Assembly (NCBI GenBank): GCA_013396915.1
Contig: VWZL01002503.1
Span: 324,896 to 388,895 of the forward strand
Origin: Stercorarius parasiticus
Taxonomy: Eukaryota; Chordata; Aves; Charadriiformes; Stercorariidae
Direction: 5' to 3'
DNA length: 64,000 nucleotides
The position numbers were made by a program, and so were the translations under genes. Position 1 is the first letter of the stretch. Every line of letters begins with the position of its first letter. A model generated the notes under the pieces. It had not been told where the DNA came from. It made no database searches and worked only from the letters and a program-made list of their open reading frames with translations. Shown here piece by piece: positions 1 through 13,100 of the stretch.

Positions 1-80
1 GTTGCCCATCACTGCTTTCTCGAGGAGGGGGTCACCATCCATGCCACTGAGCATCCCTGGAGGCACACTGCGCATGGCAT
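1..80 (-). CDS. Possible exon running off the left edge
   Basis: Minus-strand sequence after a good acceptor (pyrimidine-rich tract, CACCACAG at 81-88). One frame is open to the edge and reads AMRSVPPGMLSGMDGDPLL; the other two contain stops. The open frame needs an incoming split codon with one base, whereas RABL6 exon 8 leaves two. It therefore cannot follow exon 8 directly, and another exon would have to lie between. I do not recognise the peptide. It could be a downstream RABL6 exon, an exon of a neighbour, or chance. Confidence 0.3.
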
Positions 81-3000
81 CTGTGGTGAGGGAAAGATAA
101 ACCAAGGGCACCTGCAATTCAGCCCTTGTCCAACAAAGCAAATGCTCCGAATCCACAAAGCCATGTGAATTGCTATGGCCTGAAAAGCCGTCCATGAGAC
201 TTGCCTGCACAGGATGTGCGGCTCCACAGATCCACACCAGAAGCGCTGAGTGCTAAATTGTGTCTTCCCTCCCCTCTGAGCTTTGATTCAGGGCTCCTGG
301 CGAGCCAAAGGCAGGATGGCTGAATAGCTCTGCTTTGTGGTACTCATCCCTCCTCCTCCCAAGCCCTACTCAGAGTTAAAGACTCCTGCCTCCCAACTGT
401 GAAGAGAGATTAATCCCAGCTGATCTACATGCACCTCTGTCCCTGTTTATAGCAACAGCGATCCTGGCTGGAAGGTCTGCAAGCTTGGGCACTGCCCCAT
501 CCAGCATCCCAGACACTGATGCCAGCACTGCTCGCTCTCCTGGCGGAGCTGAGCTCTCTGACTGCTTATGCAAGCATCGAAATCACCAACGCTACAGGAA
601 AACAGAACTGAACAACCTCTGAGTCTCTGATCAGGACGCTGGGTCCCACCATCAAAGCAACGGGGTGACTCAGGTAGGGTAAGACGATTGTACACTGAAG
701 ACAAAGGATCAAGGATCCTGTATGAAGGACACACAAAGTACATATATAGTAATTTTAGGATGCAGAAAATGAAGCTCCAAGAGTCCTTAAAGCTGGACCC
801 AACAAAGCGCAGGACACTCTTTACAATATCAGGGTATTTGAAGATTTACTGTACTTCGTAGGGCCAAAGCTGCCTGTTTTGGAAACAACCTGCTTTGTTC
901 TGGGCAAGTAGCCAGCTCCAGAGGGAGGGAGGGCTGCGACTACCACCTGTTTCTCCTGCAGAAACACATGAATTTTAAGAGCTGGAGGGAAAAAAATGCT
1001 ACACAACTGAAGTATAAAGAGTATCATCCTTCCCTCCAGCTCAGCTAGTCTGGAGAGTAACACACATGCAGGTTTCTTCTGCACCTGCTCCTATGCCTTG
1101 CTCACCTACATTATGTGAAGGGCATAAGAACAAGTTATTTTTAGGAGAAAGACACAATGGTTATTTGGGGACCGCACGACACAGGCTCTTAACCCAGCAC
1201 AGCACCAAGGAGAGCTGTGGCATGTGTGCTTCCTGTCACCTTCCTCATCCCCAACCAGACACGTGGGCCAAGCTCTGTGCTGCGTGCCGTGACACCAGGG
1301 AAATAAGGATGGTCGGATACCGGTTTTACACAGGCTGCATAAACCAGCTCTGCTGAGCTTTCATATTCGTATCTTCTTCCGTGAAAGAGGTGGGCGGAAA
1401 AACAGCATACATGAAAACGCTGCCAGCAAGCTCTCAGTAATTTCCAGGGTGGAGGTGTCTCAGTATCCTCCACGCTTTGAAAATACTACATAATGCATGA
1501 ATGCTTTCTCTGGCTTTACGCACACTCTGCAGAGGCACAAGCGGGGCTGTTTTGGGAACGCACCAGGCCAAGCCTGCCACGTGTCTGGTTTTTCTCATAT
1601 TCTATACAATCTGGCCACTGTGTTCCTTGTTCTATCATTCTGCCAGTCCTTTGGAAAAGGACTCACTCAAAATCTTACCGTGAAACAAGCAGCTTCGCTA
1701 GGTGCAGCAGAGCAGGTCTCATCAACGCACAAGCTGAAGTCGTGCTGAGACCCGAGTGCACGTGTTCTGGCCGGGATTGAGAGTCAGCAAACGTGCCACG
1801 CCAGCCCTGATGGGTCATCTGTCCTCACCCACGTGGGTTCCTCGTTTGCTTTTCAATCCTTCCACTTCAGACCGAGCCACAAGTCCACATCCTCAAAATC
1901 CCTGAATAACTCACTGCCAGTTGGACCCGCTCGCAAGAGGAGACTTCTATGCAATTTAAAGATGAACACGCTCAGTGGGAACAAAAATTCATCAGGGCCT
2001 GAGGTTCCCGTTGCCCTGCTCCCAGAGCAAGCAAAAAAAAGCACAAAAGGGCTTGTTAGCCTCACAGTTCCTAAAATTGTCAGCGCTCATGTTCATTTAC
2101 TACTGAAGATGGGAGCAGCCTGAAGCTTTTTGGCTCCTGGTTCTAATGTGCTGTGAACAATTTTTCAAATTTATTTCATGTGGCAAGAAATGCTTTGGGT
2201 TATTTTATTCATTGTGAAAATGAAGATTAATAGGCCGTGTGACATGAATTTAACTGGGGTCACCGAGGGTTAGATTTCCACATGTTTGTTTTGGGCTGGC
2301 TAAAGGTACCGAACCAACTCCCCCGTAAGCCCAGGGCCCTGACTCCCATTGCCAAGCGCAGTCGCATCCTGCTGCCCAGACCTCGGAGAGCACAGCCCCT
2401 CCTGAGAGCTCCTCAGGTTTTCCACTTGACACAAAATGGATGCAGTTAACCCCCCCTCCACAACATACTGGACAGGCTCCACGCTCTCCACTTCTCTAGC
2501 AAGGTCAATGACGATAGGGTTGGCTGCAATTAATTCCCAATGCAGCCCCACACAAAACACTTGTCCTAGAGTCCCATCACACTGGCTCCTGAGCTGTCTG
2601 ACGGCAACAGGGATTCACAGCAAGCGGGAACGATAAAGGTGGGGCAAGGGGAAGGGAAAGCAAAAGTGGTGTTACTTTCCTAACTGGTAATTCAGCCTTT
2701 AGGCAGTGTGATTCTGTACTTCAATGTAGCTGAAGATACAGAACAGCTCGAGCGGCAGGTCCTGCTGCCAGACAGCACTGGTGTTACTTAGCACCACGGT
2801 ATTCGCAAAATTATGAGCTCTGCTCAACATGGAAAAAACAAACAAGTAAATAAACCCCCCAAACCCAATCAATGACTTCGTAGCAAATAAAGCTGTCTAA
2901 CGCAGGCAGTGTGTCTCCCAAGAGCCCTCATCAGGAGAGAGCAAATGCCTTTCTGCAGTCACCGGTCCATCATCTTCCCCACCTGGACAGAAGCACCTGG

Positions 3001-6000
3001 CTATCCAGGGTCCCCTGAGAAGGCAGACGACAGCCGCATGGCATCGCTGGGAAAGGACCCAGAAGGACCTCCATCACCAGGCAAACCTGGGACAGGTCCT
3101 GCTGCTGCAGAAGTCACAGCTTGGATCATACAGCGCCTCAGAAAACCCAAAGTTCAGCTGCTTTGAATATATTTTTACAAACTAACCGTTTGCGTAAGAG
3201 CTCTTAAACACAAAGAGTAAATGATCTGAAAATTCATTTCTCATGAACAATTCCTGTGAAGAAGTTGGACTTCACACACTTACGAATCGAACAATCACAC
3301 AGTGGTTTACAGATGACAATTTCCTGAAGCTTCTCAAAACTGAGTGTGGAAGAGGACGGAATATCTCACAAAGAATAACTTAAGTACTCCTTTTGACTAA
3401 CTTACATTAATCCCTAGGGGAAAAAAAAACAAGTTAATTCAAAGAGAGCTGATTACTTAACCCCTGAAATTAAATTTTGCCTTTTGATATGAAAAAAAGA
3501 GTAATACTAGAAAAAATGCAGGCAAATGTAAAAGCTCATGAAAACCATGCATCAAATCTGCTTCTTACTAACTTTTGCAAATGTTTCCACCAGCAGTGTA
3601 TTCCTGAAAAAAATTATTATGCAGGAAGAGCTTCCACGATTTCCCCAAAACTATTTCTCTAAGTGCACCGTTCAATAGAAGGAACAGGCACACTGAGCAT
3701 GAAAAGTTTTCCTTGTGACAGAAGATAAGCTGCGTACAATTAAAGATGGAAAAATTGAGCAAATTAAGTACAAATTCAAAACAGAGTGAAAAAAAAAGGC
3801 ATTGTTGTTTGTTTAATTAGAATTCAGGAACTCCAGAAGGGATGAAATTTGCCAGCATGGAAAATGTAGAATCTGAGAAACCACCGGGAAAGTAGGAGAG
3901 CGAGAGATGTGGCAGGCGGAGAGGAGACAGCCCAGGGAAAGAGCTGGAAGCCCCTCTCTGTGCCGGAGAGCAGCAGAGCCCTGGCAGCGGAGGAGAAGCG
4001 TTGTGTGCCACCTCGTGTCTTCTCCGGGAGCCACATTTGGGAGCAATGACAGCTCGTCCTCGGGTACCCAGCTGCAGCAGGAGCAAGAGATCTCGTGCTC
4101 TTTCTGTTCTCACCGATCCAAATTTAGCCTCGGTCATTGTGACAGAGCAGCTCCTGGATGCGCACAGGGGCGAATGAAATAACCAAGATGTCCCAGGCGC
4201 TGTCACCTCGCCTTGCTCCATGGCCTGATTTTATGGCAGGAGAGCAGGAATTGCCTCGGAGGAGGTGCGGCAGCAGCCACACCACAGCCTGTGGACATCT
4301 CTCCTCGCTGCGCAATTCGTGCTGACCGACAGCAGAAATCCAAGAGTGTCTCAATCGAAGCCACCAAGGCAAGGGCTGCACATCTGCCGGGGTCACCAAG
4401 TCACACTGCACCAACGCAGATGCTGTATACAACAAGGTGAGCATCGGAGGACAACACACCAGGTGCTCATTTTGACATCCACAACAGTTGCATGTCGAAC
4501 GTGATAATCCCGAAATGATGGACATCTGACAGGTATGGATGCAAGGACCTTCCCAAGCCCTAATGACGAGCACTGCAGACCTGCCTCACAGCTGCAAGCT
4601 CTAATTCCCACCAAGCAGTCACTGTGTGCACAGATACTCTGTTCACCAGCCTGTGCTTTTACTAAGAATCAGAACTTTACCCACACCAGAGTTCCCTGCC
4701 ACATGAATGTGGTTGTTCCTTTAAATCGGGACTTTGGCTAAAGGACTTGAGCCTGAAAAGCCCCTGCAGGGATAAAAAATGAATGTACGAAGAGTACGCT
4801 TTTCAGTTCAGGGGCTGAAGTAACCTCTCTGCAGCTTATCTGCTTCAGAGAGGTGCCACTGAAACAAACATGGGGTTCAGAATAAAGCCTCAAAAATCCT
4901 AAAATAGCACTCTATTTTAGTCAGCATGGTCAAAGTACTTAGACGTGACACGGCCCGATGCTCTTCTTCTGGGATCAGTGGCTCAATCCAGGAAGCATCC
5001 GGGGACATTTTAAAGACCTTTCTATAAAGAAGCGTTATGTTCTGAAAGCAAAAAGCATTGGTCTCAGTACAGAGATGTAAACGTGCAGCTGCTGAAGGGA
5101 AAGCAGAAGCTGGCCAGCTGCATAAAAACGTCAGTTTATTTACTAAACCAGAATCCTAGGGGAAAGTCTTGCTTTGAACGTTTTAGTGACTCCTCTTCTG
5201 TCAGGTACTAAGGTATTTTTTATGCCATGTTAAGCCAATTATGCAGCCTAATTGTGCCATTAACCCCCTGCAGTACCAGCCCTCCCCAGCAGCTGGGCAG
5301 CCCTTTCCCCCAGCAGGAGAAGGACAGCCGCTCGCCCAGCCGGGCAATGGGCATCTTCAGGTGCACGAACCCCATCCTGCTCCGCCTGTGCGCACGAGCT
5401 CGTCTGGAAAACGACAGGCCACTGACGCGTGGGCCCAATGTTCATTTGGGTTTGGAGTTTCTGCTGGTGACTAAGGGGCTTCTATTGAGGTGATGCTTGC
5501 GACCCATCAACTGGCCCAAAAGGCAAAAACATGCCTTTGGATTTGGTAGTGCACAGTGCCTCGAGCAACGTGACCTGTCCGGCCCCAGGATTCTGGATGC
5601 TACCGTGCTGCAAATGACACTCCTTAGTAATCACAGTATTTCCGCAGGAGCATGCACCCAGAAAGGGTACTCTCTGGCAGTGGAAGCACCCCAGTGTTAT
5701 AAAATGATGTACACTGGTGTGGTTACACTGGATGGGAGGATCCAGTCCAATACCCATCGCTGGAACTAGGACTCCTTGCCATCCCAGCTCTGCCAGCACC
5801 ACACTGCTGCTGCTCGCTTTAAGTTCTGGTGGTAAGCAGACGCTTCTCAGAGCCAGCCCAACTCAGATTAACCCAGAAGCAGAGATGGCAGAAGGCAGTT
5901 CTCTGCTGGATTTGCGAGCTGAAGCGGCACGTGCAAGGGTCCAGCAAATGCTAAAGCTGGTGTAAGGGTGAGAGGTGACGAAACATCAAGATCTTCTGGT

Positions 6001-7078
6001 CTAAGTTTGGAACAGCCCTGCCAACTCTTGATTCTTTTGAAGTATCTTTCCATTACTGATGCAGTATAAACAGAAGTACTGGAAAACAATCTGACAGCCC
6101 AGTCCTTTGAGTAGGGGCATCAAGAGAACTGCTGAAGGCATAAGGAGACTAACCAGTCCCTAAGGAAAGGAATCAGGTGAACACTCTGGCAACAGTACTG
6201 CTTTGTGTGTACGGGGGGTATCTCAGTGTTCTCACAAGGGAAAACATGCCGCCCAAGGTTATAGAACCTAAAACTTAGTCTGAAAAAAGCTTGTTAAAAT
6301 GGCTGTGCATGAATATTTCATAATCATCGATTCCAACTTCCAAATAAAGCTGCCTGTAAAGAATCTTTTTCCAATTTCATTCTGTGGTTGACTTCTCTGG
6401 CTTGCACACCACTGCAATAAAGACCTTGCAATAGGAATTCACAGAACACATTTGTCAACAACATACAAATCTGAAGAGATTCCTGTTCCCTGTGCTACAG
6501 ATATACTGGCTTTATAGGGCTAAATCTGGAAAATGCTCATTTCAAGCAGCAAGCAAACAGACAGGACACCCAACAAACACAAGGCAGCAGGAACTAGCCA
6601 CTATCTCAAACCAGAAATGCACTGAGGAGTCCAGAAGTATTCAAAGGGAACAAAACACAACAGTGTTGTTGCTATTACTTTGTGCCTGTCACAAGGCACA
6701 CAACACGCAGGAATGCAATAGCCAAAAGAAGGGGAACCAACTTGTGCGCCGAGCAGTAGAGAGATGGAAAATATCCCCTTTCAGCACCAGAGGCTGCAAC
6801 ATACTTATTGAGAGTCCCGTCAGCATGTGCTGCCTAGCTCCACCTTCACTGCCCTCCCGAAGACCACGTGCCTGGAGGAACCAGACCCTTTCACAGGGAC
6901 CCCAAAGTGCATGATTAATTTCAGCTGATGCCACTTATTTTACAAGATCCAAAGAAACCCTAAACGTCACTCACTGGACCCCTCAAGTCCGGCCACATGC
7001 CATAGCTGGGGCTGCCCAACATTTGTGTGACACTTAGACTGCAACAAAACAGTTAGAAAAGATGGCTCAATGACATAC
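81..7078. other. Intronic sequence with no recognised exon
   Basis: This is the 3' flank of RABL6 exon 8, presumably a large intron. I looked for the next RABL6 segment on the minus strand and did not find it. A GC-richer patch at about 5,250-5,460 is open in several frames on both strands but shows no recognisable domain or convincing splice borders. Confidence 0.6.
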
Positions 7079-7182
7079 AGTTCGTAGTTTTGATCTTCTG
7101 TCTCTTGCTGCACTGACAGCTCCTCCAAAGTTGCATCAATATCCAGCTGATTCGTCTCCAGCTGCCGTAGCAACGTCTCCCT
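7079..7182 (-). CDS. RABL6: RABL6 exon 8 (104 nt, last recognised exon)
   Basis: The acceptor TTCTTCAG is followed by [20 protein letters not shown] and then [14 protein letters not shown] plus CT of a split codon; the donor is GTATGT. The next exon should supply the third base of a Leu codon and continue toward the human FLEMMEAR segment. I could not find it in 81-7078. Confidence 0.93.
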
Positions 7183-10100
7183 CTGAAGAAAGGAAAACAA
7201 GCTGGGTCTGAGCAGGAAGGGTCATTGTAAGAGATCTCTGTGCTCACGGGGTGCAGCGAGATCTTGTGTCACCACTCTCCCCGCAGCAATCAATTAAACA
7301 GGAGCTTTGGTCCCTCTCACAGTGTTCAGTTTAAATACAGAAGCACAAAGGGAAGCTGAAGCAGTAGCAAAAGTACGTTAATCCAGAAAGTCTGTGTGTA
7401 AGAAAGTAATTTGTTCTGCGAGCTGTACTCAGCCATAAATCAATAACGTGTGATTTTCAGACACAGCACCGCCAGCTGCATTTGGAGAACAGTACCAACC
7501 CCTGGGGAGAACAGAGGTGCAATCCATTCATTCTCATCTTTTATTCATCCCTGTGCTAACGAAGTCCCTCTGTGAGTAGGATGCAGCTGATGCAAAACCT
7601 CACAATAATTTTCTTTTTACTGTCAGGGTAGGTGAGTGAGCACAACCTGTCAACTCGGTGGAATTTTAGAAGTCACTGCCCCTCTGCCTTCAGGTGCTGC
7701 CCCACAGGTAGGGGACAAACCCTCCAGGCCAGTTGAAGTGTGCAGTGAGTGAGTTGGCTTCACTGATATACCACGGGGTAGTTAAATTCAGTCCTTCCCT
7801 TTCCACATTTCCAACAGAATCCAAGCAAAAACCTCAGCTGAGGGGAAGTGCTGGCTTAAAAGGCCCAAAATCAATTGCAAATGGTCACGGGACACTCCTC
7901 CGGATAGCCCGGATGGCAGCGAGAAGAGATCAATAACCACAGCATTACGCTGAGCCTGCGCGGGCACGGCCAGCTCCGTGGCTCACCCAGTGCACCCAGC
8001 ACCGGCCTCCTTGCCCCTCTGCCCTGTGGCCCTGGCTCTGCGCCGGCACGGGGGCACGCCAGGCACTTCACACACTGAATTCTAGAGTCAAAAGTCAGGA
8101 TGCTCAGCACCTGCAAGTGTCAGTCCTCCCTCTCCCACCACCTGCATGCCCGGTGGCACAGGAAGCAGGGACAGCTTGTGCTGGGATGTGTCTGATGGCG
8201 CTTGGTGCTGCACAGAAGGGCCACCACACCTCAGGTGGCCAGGCTGCACCTCCACCCAGACAGGAGGGGACGGGACAGAAACCCCAGGTCTCCTCCAAGC
8301 TGAAAAGGTTTTTGCTTTTACCACTGCCTTATGCTCAATGTGCATTCAGGTCTTCTACTCCAATAACTATTTTTCGAAGTTTAGCATCAATAACTGCAAT
8401 GAATTTTTAATTCTGTGTTTGAAAACACACATGCTTGCTGCAAAAAAATGCCATAATCTACCACATAATTTACAGAATGAAATCCTCATGGGAAGACAAA
8501 CATGGAGCAGGGCCAGAGGAGGCCCCGGAGATGCTGGGAGGGCTGGAGCCCCTCTGCTGTGAGGACAGGCTGAGAGAGTTGGGGGGGTTCAGCTTGGAGA
8601 AGAAAAGGCTCCGGGGAGACCTTAGAGCCCCTTCCAGTCCCTAAAGGGGCTCCAGGAAAGCTGCAGAGGGACTCTGGATCAGGGAGGGGAGCCATGGGAC
8701 AAGGGGGAATGGTCTTAAATGGAAAGGGGGGAGATTTAGATTGGATATCAGGAAGAAATTCTTTGCTGTGCGGGTGGTGAGCCCCTGGCCCAGGTTGCCC
8801 AGAGAAGCTGTGGCTGCCCCATCCCTGGAGGGGTTCAAGGCCAGGTTGGATGGGGCTTGGAGCAACCTGGTCTGGTGGGAGTTGTCCCTGCCCAGGGCAG
8901 GGGGTGGAACTGGGTGGTCTTTAAGGTCCCTTTCAACCCAACTGTGATTCCGTGATTCGGATAAAGCAAAGGCATTCACTATCCATGTACACGTACTGTT
9001 GACAGTGCAGTTTTGTAGATGCGACAACTTTGGAGCTATCAAGAAAACGCACAAATTTAAAGTGCAAGTATCTCATCTGCCTTCCATAAAACACACCACT
9101 CTCCTCTGCCCAGGGGAGCAGTTAGGGCACAGACTGAGTCCTCCACGGAGCAGGCTCATTTATATCAAATTCTACCATGACTTAAATCGGCAAACAAGGT
9201 TTAAGTAATTTTTATTTTGTATATTTATAAGATTGGGTGATTCATAACAGTTGATGAACCTTTCAGCATGCTAATTTACTGGAAGACACAGTCTTCCTTG
9301 AAATTTAAGAGCTTCTATGACCACTTCAGCTAATTTACTGCTTTCAAGGCATTTGGATTCTTTGTTTTTACCTTTGTTATTAAGAGCTTGGACTGATCCA
9401 TACCTCCCTTGCTAGGTAATTTTTATTCATCATATTCATAAGGTCTATGCAGATGGAAACTTGACCTCAATTAACATGTATACAAAGAATTATGAAGTCA
9501 TTAGTTAACTTGAATTCCCTTTATTGTGGTATATAGACAACAAAATTTCAGCAAAACATGCTATACATACTTAACCTTGCTACACTAAACAGAAATACTA
9601 ATCAAGACTTTAGCAGTAATTCTAGCTTTTAGAATTCAAATTCTAGACTTCAGAATTCAAGAAATTCAAGACTTTAGAAGTAATAGATTCCATCCTTTTA
9701 TGTTATTCATGCAGTGTAAGCAAAAATGAGACAAAAAAGAGCATTTTTTGTGCTTCCTTGTCCTCGGGTTCCTAACTGGAGTGAAATAAATGCCGACCAA
9801 ATCAGCTGAGTAAACAGAGACAGAAGGGCCGCTGCTCTCCAGTGCTCACCTTAGGCACTGAGATAATGGCTTTTATTAAACAAATGCTTTGCCATTCCTC
9901 ATCCTTTGGCAGCAAGACATATACCAGAGTTGTATTTATTTAAATTTTCACAGATTACAGTAAATTAAGAACTTCAATATAATTAAGAGAGAGCTGCATT
10001 TAGTTTCGTAAAAATTCATCACTAATAATGGACTTCCAAATACTTAAAAAATAAATTCTATTTTACCATGCTGGTATTAAAATATTAAAGAAACGGCTTA

Positions 10101-13100
10101 TTTTTAGCAATGACCCAAAAGAAGGGAATAAATCATGTGCTACAGACCAGTGCTTTGGCTGACTGCCACTTTCAAGTGCTTCCTGAGAAAAGGCAATTTC
10201 AGCTGTCTGCAGAATTCTGTCTCCTTCCAGCACAGCATCCGAAGGCCGGGTTGACCTGATCACATTTGCACATTCTGTGGGCCACAAGCACTACCTACAG
10301 CCAAACCACCCTCTCAGGTTTGATAATCCTTCCCCTGGAAAGGAACTGATAAATAATTGACGAGCCCGGGCTGCTAGAGGGGACGTGCTCTATACCGGGG
10401 GTATGAATTTCAGCCACCGCTTTCTTTATGAAAGATGCATGAATAGAAGCTGAAGACAGAAATGTGCAACTTAAAACCACTGCTCCGAACACCAACTCCA
10501 CTAAAGGACAGCATGGAATCTCGCATACAGCTGAACAACTCCCCCTCCCCTTGGGAGCCGCGGGAGGGCAGGCTGAGGAACACAGAGAAACCCCAGAGGT
10601 CGACTGAGACTGATTAAACCATATGTGTATTAAATACCTGGGAGCATTCCTCTCCTTTAACCCTGCTTTGCACCAAAGTACCAGGGAAACCATTCCTTTC
10701 TGGAGCCTGTTACTGGCAAGTATACCTTATACCTTCTCTCTGAAGGTATAAGCAGAATCTATAGGAATTAAGTCTAGCTGTGATTTTCCTATGAATGTTA
10801 CCATCATGCTGCAAGGTAGTTAATCAGGCCCAGCGGGGCCAGCCCTGGCTCCCCGTCCCTCAAAGGCACGGCTCCCAGCGGGTCTCCAGGAGCAGCAGAA
10901 CGCCCAAAGCCACCCAGCAGCAGCTACCGTGGAGCAGCACGGTGTTCTTCTAATAAACCTGCGGCATAAATGCAAGTGGCATTGGAAAAACTAAGTGCAG
11001 CACATCTTGGCTGAAGATTCACATCAAGTAAAGCCCCAAAGCCTGGGTGGAAGCACCCAAAAGCCTCCAAATTTGCAGCGTCACCTGCCTCGGCACAGAC
11101 TGGCAAGGCCAGGGATCTCCTGCACACCAGAGAGAAATGGAAGAAGCCTTCTCCACATTGGATCCTATGCTGTGACTTCTATCAGAATGCACAGAAAAGC
11201 ACCTGCCTCCAGTCCCTGTATGAGCACTGAGCTGCAGGAATTAGTTATGGCCTTGCTGTTTTAAAGCAAAATCCAGGCAGCTCTGATCTGACCACTCTCT
11301 TTTTGAATGACAGACACAGGATGACCTCCTCCACTGCCACCTTCTGTGTCAAGGTACAAAGAACGGAGCAAACTTATTTACAAGCATAGTTCACATGTGC
11401 CCTTCCAAATCTCCCCCTGCGTGATTTGGGAACTAAACTGCAATAAGAAGTCTTTTTGTTTGTTTCTGCAGTGTTGAAGTATTTAATTATGTTACACGAG
11501 GTTGCAGTTACATTATGCAGGTTGCCCAGAGAAGCTGTGGCTGCCCCATCCCGAGAGGGGTTCGAGGCCAGGTTGGACGGGGCTTGGAGCAACGTGGTCT
11601 GGTGGGAGGTGTCCCTGCCCAGGGCAGGGGGTGGCACTGGATGATTTTTAAGGTCCCTTCCAACTCAAACCATTCTGTGATTCTATGAAAAACACAGGAT
11701 TTTGGGGGTCTTATTATGTGGCACCTGCACCTTTTAGACTACTCCACGTGGTACCCTGAGCGCACAAGCAGCAGAACAAATGCGGGCTGGTCACCCCACT
11801 TCCCTCACCTCTCCCAAGCAACTGTCACTGGAATCTCCAAACAACTAAAGGTTGTATCAGATTTATTTTTATTATTTCCCTAAAGACCAAGATTTGTCCA
11901 AGAAGTTCTCTGGCTTTGGGGACAATTACCTTATTTAAGTGTCCTAATTGCCTTCAGCCTCAGATTAATAGATCATGTTTACTTATATGCAGCACATTTA
12001 AATGAAAGGTCCCCTAAGGCTCACATCCTAAAGCTGCTCCCAAGCAAACCCGATACTACAAATGCTTCAGCATTTCCTGCTTATAACTACAGCTAGGGAA
12101 ATTACTGTATATACTGATCATTAACAGTATCATTACAAGCAGCTTCCAGAAACAAATCTGTCAGGAAGGCTGTGCTTTGTCTTTTATCAACATGTATTTG
12201 AGAAAAAAAATGGAGGGATCTACAAAACCGACAAAAGTAACCTGGGAACTAATTATTCTGCATGATTTCCACAAGACATCACTTTACCATTAGGAGCCAA
12301 GGTTATAAAACCAAACATTTAACCAACACCATGCTGGTAGATTTCAGTCTTCTCCACTAAGCAGCAAGTTGGGTTTATATCTCCGATTCCTACAACATTC
12401 TCCTCAAAAATCTATTGTTTGACTTGTTTCACTGGGTTTTTACACGTTCGATTTTCTTAACCTGGTTCTTTCTGCTTTGCAGCCTGAGGCCATGGTAACA
12501 TCCACTAATACATCCGCGCTTCTTCTGAACTAGCACTTCAGTGGGGATTATTTGTATAAAAATACACACAGGCCTTTCAGTTACTGGTGAAAGTAACATG
12601 AAAGTTGATCAACTGCCTGTTTTATTTCCATCCAAAAGAGAACAATGACACAACATCATACATACCCCCAAAAAGCGTATGATGTTGATCCCAAAGGACT
12701 CCTGTGTGATCACCCCAAAAGGTCCTCTCCTAAAGGACCATAGCTGAGAACTCCACCCTTCTGTGCCCATTTGGTCTCTGCTTTTCTACTCAGCCCACCC
12801 AAGAAACCTCCATTATGAAGGAGATAGGAGACTTAGATCTATGGGCACAGGATCCAAGCAGATCAGTTACCAGTAGGGCAAAGACAGTTGTCCCTGAACT
12901 GTTCAGTTCATGACCAAATTTCTCCTCATCTGAGTTTTAATTGAACAGAATTTAAATAAGAATGTTTGAACAAGAAGTTGAACAAATGCATGCACGTAAC
13001 GTTTTTGCCTTGGTACCGACACCACTGGATGCAATTCTCCTGCCGGTGTTATTCAACACCTCGGATCCTTTCTCCAGAGGTAAGCATTTGCGAACACAGC

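Noticed and set aside
2909..3166. Collagen-like Pro/Gly-rich plus-strand frame
   Set aside because: No Gly-X-Y periodicity is maintained, there are no splice sites, and it lies in an intronic region. Chance composition.
5220..5493. GC-rich patch open on both strands
   Set aside because: No domain and no convincing acceptor-donor pair; open frames on both strands indicate composition, not coding.
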